From: Lasiodiplodia sp. COLG20
Lineage: Eukaryota; Ascomycota; Dothideomycetes; Botryosphaeriales; Botryosphaeriaceae
DNA length: 64,000 nt
Direction: 5' to 3'
Assembly: GCA_009801085.1 (NCBI GenBank)
Contig: VNWV01000006.1
Span: 1,488,001 to 1,552,000 of the forward strand
The position numbers and the translations under genes were made by a program. A model generated the notes under the pieces. The model saw only the letters and a list, made by a program, of their open reading frames with translations, did no database searches and had not been told where the DNA came from. Positions 45,514 through 56,030 of this stretch are shown piece by piece. Position 1 is the first letter of the stretch. The number at the start of each line of letters is the position of its first letter.

Positions 45514-45944
45514 TGGGCGGGTTAGCATTGGGCTACGTTGGTTGCGCAGACTATTGAAAAGCGCCTCTGGGAAGGCTTTGGATGCTGCCTAGAATGAGCA
45601 TTGTTCGGGCGGTTTGTGTCTGCCGTCGTGTTTATTGGATGGAGGCTCATTAGCGGTTAGCAGATTCTTTTGCGTTTCAAAAACTTCTCAAAACACACTC
45701 ATCCTGATTGGCCAAAGCGGCGCAGATAGACTTATATCAGAAAGAATGGACTGCAAAATCATTTGTGCAAAATCGTTTATGGCAAACATGTCATTTCATT
45801 AGAATCCTATGGGTGAAGCCGTCTCTTTGTCAAAATTCCGGTGTTTGCCCAAAGGGCTCCCAACAAGATGTGCATTTTCTCTCAAAACAATCGCCTTTCC
45901 AAATCCAATCCTTCCAACGTGAAAGACCAGGAGACTATATCAGT
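45514..45944. other. convergent intergenic region
   Basis: A/T-rich 3'-to-3' spacer; presumed 3' UTRs, nothing else seen. Confidence 0.5.
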
Positions 45945-48330
45945 CTAGTCGTACTGCCTGTCCTCGCGCAGGGCTGTGGGGCTTCTCAAGTCTGTAGTCA
46001 AAGAGATATGACCAACAGCCTCGCGGATTTTCACATCGCCAATCCTGACCTTGACATCATTAAGCGCGCTGGCCCTCTGAGTACCGCTCATGTATGAGCC
46101 CTCGCCCGAGTCAGGTATGTTTGCATTGTCGCGGGTGTACGTCGAAGCGAAGCCGAGGATGTTCGGGGCAATGGTGAGGAACTCGAACACAATCGTCGCT
46201 CCAGCTGCAGTCGTCATGATGATAGAAGTAACCAGGACCACGAAGATGTAACCCCACCTGCACCGGTACACACGTGGACCAGGCTCGGATATGGAAGCTG
46301 TAGTGTCGTTGAATGGAGTGCTTGGATCTGAGTTCTTGAATATAAGTCTGTTCGACTTATCGAAGATTGGGTGATCCTGCAGGTTGGTCTCGTAGTAGGC
46401 CGGCATGAAGAATGCCTGCCACCATGTGTTGATAAGCGTCTCTAGGCGAGCTGAGAACTCCTCGAGCGGGATCGATGAATAATCGGGCCAAGGATAATAC
46501 TGCCTGGAGACGAACCCATCGTTGTTACCGTCGAGCCAAAGCTCTGCATTGGTTGCGCCGACTGCATTTTTATAACGCGTAAATGCGAGAGGAGCAGAGC
46601 TGTTGATACTGTCGACGACCGTTTCTTGAAGCGCGGATGCCAATGGAAGAGTTTGCAGAACCATGCGCAGTCCTTGTACGGGCGTTCCGGATGACGGAAT
46701 GTCGAGAGTTGGCTTCCCGGCTGGCAGCACATGAGTCTTGTCCATATCATCCCAAAGGCCCGGACTCCAAACATTCTTGGCTATAGACCAGCCGATCCAG
46801 TGGTTGGAGGGTACGCCCGACATCTGATCTTCAGCATCGAGAGAAGTCGGATATCGCACTGATTTGTCGTAACTTTGAACCTCGTTCAAGAGCAGCATGG
46901 AATCAACCTCGCAATTCGTGCCGAGGCAGCTGACATTGGAGACAACTTTCTGAACGCCGATAGTGCAGTGTGCCGCGTTGACAGGAACTTTCGGGAGCGG
47001 GCGTCCGTAGTTCTGGTAATCCAATACTCTCTCTGCGAAGGCGTTGGCGCTTGGATCTCCTTTTAGCGTTATAACCCGCATAGGCCAGAAAGACTGAGCC
47101 GGCTCCATGCCGTCTGGGAGTGCCAAATCCATGGCGAATGCCTGCCAGTCCCAATTGTACTTTTCGGCGAACTCGTCTTGATTCAGCTCCCCAGACTTGA
47201 TCTCCGAACAAACGACAGTCCAGTGTCGGGACGGGAATTGGAAATTTGCCGTGGTATTCTCACCATTCTTCAGGCCTGCGATGGGAACTCCCATCAGTGA
47301 AGAGTAAGCAATAGGCCGACTGTGATCGATATGCCTCCACTCGGTAGGATCCCAGCTTCCCTTAGCGGGAGTCAGTGAATGAACCGAAGGTACCTTCACG
47401 TATCCCTTGAAGTCCTGCGGGGAGTTGACGAAGGAATGCATCAACAGTGCCATCTGGAAGAAGACTCCGCTGGAGAGCAGTTTCTTTGCAAGCGGCATCG
47501 ATTCGCCCTGGGTTATCTTAACGGTGTCCTGAGCAGCCTTACTCACACGCAGATATTTGAAAGTTGCTGTGCTGGAAACGTATGTGTCCGAGAGGTCGAT
47601 GAGATGCAAAAAGGCCTGGCTGGCAATGGGCGGAAGCGCCCATATAACCATAATCAACAGCCCAATAATGCTGAAAGGACGCATGGCTAGCTGGGTGTGC
47701 AGGGCAGTGTAGATGGATTGACATCCGATGAAGCGTTCCAGGTTCTGGATTGGATCAGTAGATAGCTCCAAGTACAGGCCAGCTGTGATCAACTTACCCC
47801 AACGGTAATTCCTTTCTGAGCCCGCCAAAGAGCGAATGCGCGAAAGAAGCGTCCCATTATAGTGGCGAAGAGGATGGGAGTCAAGGTGACGAAGGCATTG
47901 AGCTCGCGGAGGTGGCGCTGCTTACGACTGTTCGGGTCGTCGTCCTCAGGCTTGCCATGCATTAATGCAATCATACAGGCAACACCTGGAAGTAGTCAGC
48001 TGGTGCGATCGTCAAGACAGGTCCCGCGTCAAACGTACCGGTGGTGTGGACTGCAATGACGGCCATGAGCAGGCTGAAGCCCATGGAAAACAGGCGCGAA
48101 GCGGACCAGCGGCCTATGTAGCCGTCCTTGGCGCTGGGTGGCTCAGGCCGGCCATCGCTGATGCTTGACTCGCGCGACTGAAGTGACTGGACGCGCTTCA
48201 AAGGCGTGAAGGGTGGCACGAAAGTGTCCCTGTTGATAGTGCTGGTGGGGGAGTCGTCATCGTCATCTGACGGCATGGTGGAAGTTGTCACAGCCGCGGG
48301 CGGCGGTGAAGGGACGCCTTGCTTGCGCAT
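45945..48330 (-). CDS. large multi-pass membrane protein, fungal family of unknown function
   Basis: Three exons (48330-48039, 47985-47798, 47744-45945; introns 53 nt each) give 759 aa. The start MRKQG is the first in-frame ATG after the leader. The N-terminus is cytosolic, Ser/Pro/Asp-rich. Then come membrane helices near 80-105 (LFSMGFSLLMAVIAVHTTGVACM), 130-150 (FVTLTPILFATIMGRFF) and 180-200 (PFSIIGLLIMVIWALPPIA). A large loop of about 450 residues with several N-x-S/T sites and cysteines follows, probably extracellular. A last helix (WGYIFVVLVTSIIMTTAAGATIVF) and a short cytosolic tail complete it. This layout is common in filamentous ascomycetes, but I know of no function. Confidence 0.82.
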
Positions 48331-49264
48331 GGTGCGATTGACGATGCGCAGGTGGAGTGGAGTCCAAGGCGGGCGCGCGAAAGAAATAAGAGGATGGAAT
48401 CGAGGATGGAAGGCGGACGCGTCGGCGCCCGAAAACACCGTGGACCCTTGTTGCTACTGCCCGCTTGAGTAAGTCCAAGATTTCATTCACGTCATAGTAA
48501 CACTCTCGCTTACTGGTGAATGTATGTGGACATAATCCCCACCCGACCTATGACAAGGCATAGTCAGTGCTGATCTGTAAGAGCTCCACGCATGTACAAG
48601 TTCTCCGGGCGCTGTAGCAAAGCACAAGCAGCTTAAATGTTAGATATTTCACTTCCATGTCTCACGCCCACTTTTCGATGCTAATTTGAAATCTTGACGG
48701 CCCATCGGAAAGATTCCATAACATTCTCCTCTCATCCAGTTTGTTCTCTCCTGTTTGATAGCTATCTACGGGCAGCGCATATATCCTACGCTGCCTGCAT
48801 GTATCCTATGGATCGACCTGCGCAGCTTCTTCAGTCTTTCTCTCATGACCCTGAGAGGAATTCCGTGGAGAATCTTCACTCAAGATGAGTACTCGGTTTA
48901 TTGTCAAGGAAACTCTGTGCTACGAGCTCCGTTTCATTGTCCTTTGGTATAAAATTTCGAAATGTTCAGCTCGACTTGATTTGCATCTTCAGAGCCGGAA
49001 GATTCTGTAGTCCCGCTTAAGCTAGTAACTTGTGTAGTGTAGTTCAGTAAGTTAGTTCCCCTCAATTTAGAAGGTCATAGAAGCTTAGGTAGGCCATGAG
49101 CGGATGAAAATCTTTCGGATGAATGGTATAGAATGAGTGCGATGTCGTAGGACCCGGAGAAGAGAATTGCCGAAACTTTCTTTGGTACGGAATATCGAGA
49201 AGGGAACTGCACGTGATTAAAATTGCAGTATATAATGTCAATTATTTGCGAAAATAATTCCAAT
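48331..49264. other. intergenic
   Basis: Upstream of the membrane-protein gene and of tRNA-Val. A/T-rich, no gene seen. A TATATAATG motif lies about 35 bases before the tRNA. Confidence 0.5.
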
Positions 49265-49337
49265 GCGGCCATGGCCTAGTGGTTATGGCGTCAGTCTTAC
49301 ACACTGAAGGTCGGTGGTTCGATCCCGCCTGGCCGTA
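49265..49337 (+). tRNA. tRNA-Val (anticodon UAC)
   Basis: The cloverleaf closes fully. The 7-bp acceptor GCGGCCA/TGGCCGT has one G-U pair at its end. The D-arm is GGCC...TGGC with AGTGGTTA in the loop. The anticodon stem TCAGT/ACTGA surrounds loop CTTACAC, with anticodon TAC at 49298-49300. The T-arm is GGTGG-TTCGATC-CCGCC. Discriminator A at 49337. No intron. CCA is not encoded, as usual in eukaryotes. Confidence 0.97.
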
Positions 49338-49856
49338 GTATCTCGTTCCTTCTTTTTATTTTTTCATTTTTTTTTTTACACCTCTCATGCTAAAACGTGG
49401 TGACGAGGGAGCATATACACAAAGGTGGTAAACAGATTGTGGCATTGACGACGCAGCAAGCCGATGTCCTGTCACCTAATGTTTTGTTTATCTTTACACG
49501 TTTCGCCCGGGTCGTCGGATGCACCCAAACAGCCGTAAGCGAGGACGCCTCTGACTACGCCAACGCCACGCCCAGATCTAAACGACCAAATCACTATCGC
49601 CGCCGCGCCCTCGTGCTTTTTGTAGATAGCGGTGTCCCTCAGCCACTGCCGCGCCGGACGAGAATGCCTCCTACGAGTAAATACCTCCGGCGAAGAGATA
49701 AAGCCAATCATTCCGCCCACGGGGGCCTCCGCCTGAGCTGCAGGTACGAATTAGATGAAGTCATAGAAACGGCGCAGCCACTTGAGGCGAGACAAATATA
49801 TATGAGATGCTTGCGGGACGTGTGGAAAGGCTGGGACATCCCCTGCTTCCCTGACA
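49338..49856. other. intergenic between tRNA-Val and RNase T2
   Basis: Contains the Pol III terminator and then the RNase T2 upstream region. A plus-strand ORF at 49397-50023 overlaps RNase T2 exon 1 in another frame and shows no domain. An AATATATATGAG motif near 49796 could be a TATA element, about 60 bases from the ATG. Confidence 0.5.
49353..49377 (+). terminator. Pol III terminator of tRNA-Val
   Basis: Starting 16 bases after the tRNA are T5, T6 and T11 runs separated by single A or CA. T runs of this kind terminate RNA polymerase III. Confidence 0.85.
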
Positions 49857-51009
49857 ATGCAATTGTTCTCGGCTTCCAATGCAGCACTGCTGCTGCCCTT
49901 CAGCGGCATGGCTATGGCAGCGCTGTACAACACGAGCTCGCTGAATCACACGTGCCAGCTGAGTACGCAACTAATCCCACAGCCCTGTCCTGTTGCAATT
50001 CACCAACTCTTACACAAACGTAGAGGACCCCATTCTTTCCTGCTCCGCCGGCGCGCAGCCAGGTCTGACCGACACGTGCTGCACTGAGACGTTCGGTGGG
50101 CTGGTCCTCGTTACGCAGTTCTGGGACACGTACACCGGCTACGAGGCTGAAGGCCAGCTCCTGCCGGAGGGCTCGTGGACGATTCACGGCCTGTGGCCCG
50201 ACTTCTGCAACGGGTCGTACACGCAGTACTGCGACCTCAGCAGGCAGTACGACCCGGAGCCGAGCCCGAACACGACGAATGGGCTGGCGAATGGTCAGTT
50301 AGCCAATCTCGCCAGTAGTTGAAAAGAATTGGTGCTGATAGATACCGTGCCAGGCACATTCGTCCCGCCATACAACGGCTCCGACATCAGCAGCTTCCTC
50401 ACGCCGTTTGGCAAGTACGATCTGTTGGAGTACATGAACACGTGCGTCCTGATCCTCCCCTGGCCCTTTGCCTACCATTCCAAACTAACACTCTCTCGCA
50501 GCTACTGGATCGCCCAAAACCAGCCTAACTGGTACCTCTGGGCGCACGAGTTCTCCAAGCACGCGACCTGCTTCTCTACCTTCGACATCCCTTGCTACGG
50601 GCCGACCTACGCCCCGCACGCCAATGTCGTTGACTTCTTCGAGACTGCCATCCTCTTCGACCGCCGCCTGCCGACCTACGACTGGCTTGCCGACGCAGCT
50701 ATCACGCCGTCGAACAGCACGTCCTACACGCTGTCGGACATCCAAGGCGCGCTGGCAAAAGCTTACGGAGCGACGCCATATGTGGGATGCTCCGGGCCGC
50801 GGTTCAACGAGACGGCGGCGGGAGCCGGGTCTTTGGATAATGGGAGGACGCGGTTAAGTGAGACTTGGTATTACAGCCATGTCGTAGGTCGGCCTCAGGA
50901 GGGAGTTTACGTGCCCGTTAATACGACTGGGAGTGGGACCAGCTGCGCGAAGACGGAGGGCGCAGTTTGGTATTACGAGAGGACACCGAGCTCGGAGAGA
51001 GCAGTTTGA
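49857..51009 (+). CDS. secreted ribonuclease T2
   Basis: Four exons (49857-49962, 50024-50293, 50354-50441, 50502-51009; introns 61, 60 and 60 nt) give 323 aa. The signal peptide is LFSASNAALLLPFSGMAMA. Active-site block CAS1 is WTIHGLWPDFC with catalytic His near residue 90; CAS2 is HEFSKHATC with the Glu, Lys and His of the family. Cysteine spacing (DTCC, DFCNGSYTQYC, CFSTFDIPC, VGCSG, SCAKTEG) fits the fungal T2/Rny1 group with five disulphides. It cleaves single-stranded RNA through 2',3'-cyclic phosphate. It acts outside the cell or in the vacuole. No C-terminal Rny1-type extension. Intact. Confidence 0.93.
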
Positions 51010-51178
51010 GACGCTGCGGCCGAAGAGATTAATGATGATAGTATTTTGCTGAAACGACAAAGAGTTGAGAAGGCATCCTTTTAGTGCTTACTGCTCCTGA
51101 ACACCCTGGGTAGTACCGAGAACTCCGTATATGCTTTTTATCCACCATCCACAAATCGTACAGTTGACAAATTTTCCT

Positions 51179-52237
51179 TCACCATCCCCACCACCTCTTG
51201 ATTGTGTCTCCAATTGTTTCCTTGCCGCGCGATTGGCGCTCCAACCTCTTGACCTTTTCCTCCTCGAACACAGCTTCGACCTGCTTCGCGATGACCCTGC
51301 TCTCAGCAAATTCTCCCTGGATCGCCCTCAGCTCGATGTCGCGCTCCTCGCCATGCAGCTCCCTCAATCGCTCCTCGAATTCCTTGCGCATCTTCGGAGC
51401 CAGAGCAGGCATCTCGTCCAAACTCCTAGCTAATTCCCTCTCCTCCGCCTCCTTCGCCTTCGCCTCATCCGCTTTCGTCTTCTCGCTCGCCGCCTTCGCG
51501 CTCTCCGTCGCCGCCTTCTCCACCGTCAACGGCGCAACATCGCCCCTCATCGCCGCCGCGACGTTCTCCCTGCTCAAAATGCTGCCAAACTTAGGCGGCT
51601 CCTCGCCCTTAGCCTTCGCCTCCGCGACCAGCCGCTCCTGCTCCAACATGCGCTGGTACAAGCGATCCGCATGCATCTGCACGCGCTCCTCGGCGTCGCG
51701 GCCCTGGCCCTGCACGCTAAGATAACCCAGCGCCTTGAGGAAGCGGCTCTGCATGGTATAACAGCGGTCCAGCGCCTGCGTCTCGGTGCGGCACATGGTG
51801 ATGCGCGCCATCCACGTGCCGCTCTTGTAGCAGTCGGATAGTGCGAGTTGCTGGAACGCGCAGTTCTCCAGCGCCGCCCGCCCGATGCCCGCGCGCCGGT
51901 CGTTGTACGCTGACACGATGTCCGTCAGCTTCTCCTGGTCGGATTTTGAGCGCGCTTCGATGGAGCTGAGCGGCTCGTAGTTCTTCCAGAGGTGCGCGTA
52001 GCGGCCGTCTTGGTAGAGGGATTCGGCGGGGACGGCGGCGGGCTTAACGGCATCGGTACTAGGAGAGGAAACGGCGGGGGTGGCAGGTGCTGACAGCGAG
52101 GGCTGCGCGGCAGACGTGGAGGCGGCGGGTGGTGGAGACGGTGATTCTTGGTCGAGGAATTTCTTGAGACCGGGGTCGAGCTGCTTCGCCGGATCGGCAG
52201 AAGCGCTGCTGCCGGACGAGCCCCAGAACCAACCCAT
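51179..52237 (-). CDS. twin CX9C (CHCH-like) protein, probably mitochondrial
   Basis: Intronless, 352 aa, start MGWFWGSS at 52237 in an ATCACAATGGG context. Cysteines C126-x9-C136 and C149-x9-C159, 12 residues apart, give a perfect twin CX9C helical hairpin as in Mia40-imported intermembrane-space proteins. The Gly at position 2 could be N-myristoylated. Residues 30-70 are Ser/Pro/Ala-rich and disordered. After the hairpin comes a long charged helical C-terminus (about 180-345: EERVQMHADRLYQRMLEQERLVAEAKAKGE...) ending IKRWWGW. N- and C-terminal Trp clusters (GWFWG, RWWGW) are striking. The family is conserved in fungi as far as I recall, without a firm function. Confidence 0.85.
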   Translation of the reverse strand: MGWFWGSSGSSASADPAKQLDPGLKKFLDQESPSPPPAASTSAAQPSLSAPATPAVSSPSTDAVKPAAVPAESLYQDGRYAHLWKNYEPLSSIEARSKSDQEKLTDIVSAYNDRRAGIGRAALENCAFQQLALSDCYKSGTWMARITMCRTETQALDRCYTMQSRFLKALGYLSVQGQGRDAEERVQMHADRLYQRMLEQERLVAEAKAKGEEPPKFGSILSRENVAAAMRGDVAPLTVEKAATESAKAASEKTKADEAKAKEAEERELARSLDEMPALAPKMRKEFEERLRELHGEERDIELRAIQGEFAESRVIAKQVEAVFEEEKVKRLERQSRGKETIGDTIKRWWGW

Positions 52238-52601
52238 TGTGATGCTGCCCCTCGAGCTTGTATGCGTAAGGTCGAAGGTCAATTGGTGGTGTCGCTGAAG
52301 CTGAGGTGGACGGTGATGGGTGAATGGTAGCTCAAGTTGCGAAGAAGAATGTCTTGGCCGGTCGGCTGTCGGAGGTTCGCCGCAACCTTGAGAAATTGCC
52401 CCACTCTCATTGCTCCATCTACATCAACACCATCAACCAGCCTAAGTTGGTCGACTGAACACCTGAATCATCAGGAAACAAAATCCCTTGTTGCGCTCAA
52501 TTAATGTATTCCAGAAAATAAATAGTCCCTCAGTGAACGCTAGGAGATGTCATTCTTCACAATCTATTGACTGTCGGGTAACTCAACAGCGCTTGGTTGT
52601 A
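52238..52601. other. intergenic
   Basis: Short A/T-rich region upstream of the twin CX9C gene and downstream of the DUF7580 gene. Nothing else seen. Confidence 0.5.
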
Positions 52602-54574
52602 TTACTGTCTCGCGATCCTTTCAAAGACGCTGTAGAACCTCTGCAGCGGCTCAAGAACATTGGCCACTAGCTCCTTTCGCCACTCCTTGTCCTGTACTGC
52701 TATCAGCTGTCCTTGCAAGCACCACTTCACCGCATCCGCGAAATCGATACCCGCATCCTCCGCTGCGGAATTGGACCAGTTGACCGCCGCGAGCCAAGTC
52801 AGCTGCGCATCGCGCTTCCCCTCTGGAGACACGTATTTCCGGTCGCGATCGTACTCCTCTAGTGTCATGTTGAATGCCAGCTCCAGCAGCATGATCCCGA
52901 GTGAGACGATTCCGTGAGAGCTTGCAGGCATGCTCCCATCCAGCACGCCGGTACTCAGACTCCTCGAGACGAATGGCTCTTCTACCGCGACTTTATCACC
53001 GTGGCGAGGAAATAAGATGTCTGATTTGTTCCATTGGCTTTTGAGCCACTGTGTTGAGTGCAACTGGAGATGTGAGGACGCCAACGTCAGTCCAATGAAA
53101 AAACGCTGCTTTCGGCTGAGGGAGATTCCAAGAGATTTGTCTAGTAGAGTGCGGAGCGTAACAGTATTCCGGGGATCTGTTGCGGCTTGTGGGTACAAGA
53201 CGGGATAAACGGAATACTCTTCATGGTGATGTCGAAGGATTCCGAAATACGTCAACGTCGAGGATGCCATGACCGAGCAAAGGTTTGTAATCTCATCATC
53301 ACACTCGGATCTTAAATCACTGTCAGCATAGGCAGCGGGAGCCAACCATATACCGATATCTTACCTCTGGGGCGTAGAAGACAAAGAGGAAGCGCGGACG
53401 GAAGCGGAACCTAACTGAAGATCTGCAAATCCTACCCGCTTTTTTGGGGGTTTTATCGACGTTTCGGTAGGGCATTGGTGATGACTTTCCACCTTGCGTC
53501 TTTTCGCACTGCCTAGTATTCGGAAACCTGAGACAGAATCTTCATTTGCGTCTGATACTGACGATACTGGTGTAGTGGCGGGTGCAATCCCTAGTGATGA
53601 TGCCGACATCAGTTGCTTGTTTTGTTGAGATTTTGCCTCTATTTTTGTCTCACGCCATGTCCACTGTGGAAATGGAGCAGGTATGGATTGTCCAAAGATG
53701 AAGAACACAGTGAAGTTGTACTCAGCTTTTCTTCGGTGCTGCAGCTGAAGTTGAACTGAATGCTGGTTCCTGCAAGTACATCGCCAGGCCTTGCTTAGCA
53801 TTGTATACAGCTTGTCCGCATGTCGATGGAATTCTGTCAGCCTGGGATCAATGCGGCCCTTCTCCCTGCGGACAAGCTGGGACGACTCTGCGGCCGACAC
53901 CTCATCACAGCTTTGCAAAAGCTTGGAAAGTTGGTCGTTATATCTTTCGATCTTTCTGAGTGTCTCGCTCCGCTCGGCGCTCGATGTACTGAATTTCAGT
54001 CGGACGTACTCAAATTCGATCCGAGCGAGGATTTTAGACTTTCGCTCTTCGATCGGCACCTAATGAGACTCGTCAGCCGTGGCCGATGTATCTCATTTGT
54101 TCCCTACCTTTCGAAGAAGAATGTTTTGGAAGTGCTCCTTGTTTATTCCAAGCTGGGTGCTGAGATCCTCCAGTGATTCTTTAAGGGCTTGGATCACTTC
54201 AAGATATTGATCAAGAGTGAATCGAAGACGTTCGTTGAGCTTTTGCACAAGTGATTGCTCATTCCAAAGTGAACCAACAGGGTCGTTCAGTAGATCGTCC
54301 AGTATCTGAGACTGGCTCTCTTGAACAAGAGGCAGCAGCAGCTTTTCGAGGGTCAGTCTGAGGGTCATTTCCTGTACGATCAATTCCCTTTTCCACGCCT
54401 TGTGTTCTTTCCGAATCTTGCGCCATTGCTTCTGCACTTTTGAACATTCTTTTATTCCGTCTAAAGCACTGAACGACATCAGTTGTGTCATATGTTGAGA
54501 TGGAATTCAGAAGGATACCTGATAATCAGCGGGAAAGCGCCAAGTGCGAGCCCTGCGATTTCGATTCCACTCAT
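52602..54574 (-). CDS. DUF7580 protein: helical N-terminus plus kinase-like C-terminus
   Basis: Four exons (54574-54519, 54468-54108, 54059-53365, 53310-52602; introns 48-54 nt) give 606 aa. The N-terminus MSGIEIAGLALGAFPLIISALDGIKE, followed by amphipathic helices to about 240, is the hallmark of a large fungal family that starts like HeLo-type and other incompatibility proteins. The linker carries a putative nuclear/PP1-like KKRVGFAD. From about 370 (RSECDDEITNLCSVMASS) the C-terminal DUF7580 domain shows features of a degenerate protein-kinase C-lobe: SRKQRFFIGLTLASSHLQLHSTQWL, EEPFVSRSL and HGIVSLGIMLLELAFN. No canonical HRD or DFG is visible. It starts 343 bp from the oppositely oriented zinc-finger gene. 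A signalling or cell-death role is inference from architecture. Confidence 0.82.
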
Positions 54575-54917
54575 TTTGCGACGGGTTGCATCAACGTTTG
54601 AGGAATACAGGAAATTGGGGAGGTCAGCATGCGACCCGAGTGATATATCAGCTGCAGTGCACTGCCTCCTATGTGGGGCATTCGAGGCTGAAGTCAAGGC
54701 AGATTCGCGAAGAGCACCAGTAAGCGCCCGCCATATGGCGTCCTCGAACACCCTGGCCCTCTCAGCCTCGTGCGGGGTTCTGTATTGATAAGCCTCTTCG
54801 CGAAACGCCAGGCAAAACATCAGTTTGTCCACAAAATCGCACCTCGTCCATTCACTTATCATTCATCGATGTCTCATACCTTGTGCAATAGCTACAATTT
54901 GTCAACCAAAAAACGAC
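54575..54917. promoter_or_regulatory. compact divergent promoter of the DUF7580/AcuF-like pair
   Basis: 343 bp separate the two starts, so control elements for both genes must overlap or be adjacent here. No TATA box stands out. Confidence 0.45.
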
Positions 54918-55997
54918 ATGTGTATTTTCCGGAAGACTCGACGTTGTATTGACGAGTTCACGACACTGCAGGGCCTCCGGTCGGAAAGCAAATCTGCCAG
55001 CTCACAGTCGCTTGACATTAACGGAGAATTTGGCCGCTTCGAGATCTGGGCTGAGAACATTGGAGCTCTCCAGGCCCCTAACCAACCAACATCGTTGGAT
55101 CATCGTCTTCGTGACTCCACGGGTGTCACGAGGCAGGTAGAAGCTATACTAGATGACATTGTCGAGTCGATTCAAGAATGTAAGTATCTCAGCTCACTGG
55201 GTCCAAATAGTTACGCTCCTAATAATATCATTGAGAAAGTGGCCGATGCATTCTCCGGAATAAAAGAAAAAACGGACAATGGAAACAGCGGGCAAAGTCA
55301 TCTTGAGTCCCCTGAATCAGCCTCTGAAGACGATGACGACACAAAAGAGCTCCTTGCTTGTGTAAGCGAGGGTATATCCACACTTTTCAAAGTGTCGGTT
55401 ATCATACGCAAAGCTACACATAGAGACCGCTATGCTAGGGCGGCTGCCTCAGATCAACCCCCAATCGATCATCATTACGACATCGCCCATGTCTGTGAAA
55501 AATTCCCGAAGGTCGGAACCCAAGAGAGCTCCTGGTTGGCAGAGAGACTCGGAAAAGCCAACACACGGAGGAGGCAATTTCTACGTTATTTCAGAAACCA
55601 CAAAGAGAGATTAGCAGCTCCATCGGTCCATAACTCGGAGAAGGAATCAGCAGATAACCCAAGAAAGCGCCGACACAACTCTTCAGGCAGTCATGAAGCT
55701 TTCAACGTCATAGATAACGAAAGCCGGTTTGCTCCTACGAGTGCATCAACCTTGAAAGCGCTGCATGCCATAGACGCTGCGGCAGAAATCGAATACATCG
55801 CCGCTGACAATCTCTCTCAGACTTCATTCACTCCAACCGTTACCGAAAGATCTGAAGAAGATCTCACAGTAATGCCCTTGGAAGATGTGTCTGGAGGGAG
55901 TCCTGAGTTTGAGTGTCCATACTGCTACCAGATACAGAGGGATATGACAGAAAGGCGCTGGAGGTAAAGTCAATTTTTCAACCTAACCCACCCCCGG

Positions 55998-56030
<33 letters not shown>

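Noticed and set aside
47745..47797. Reading the membrane-protein frame straight through 47760 (KLITAGLYLELSTDP)
   Set aside because: It would need a 14-nt intron. A normal 53-nt intron with CTACTGATCC branch and ATCCAG acceptor joins TVG to NLERFIG in frame.
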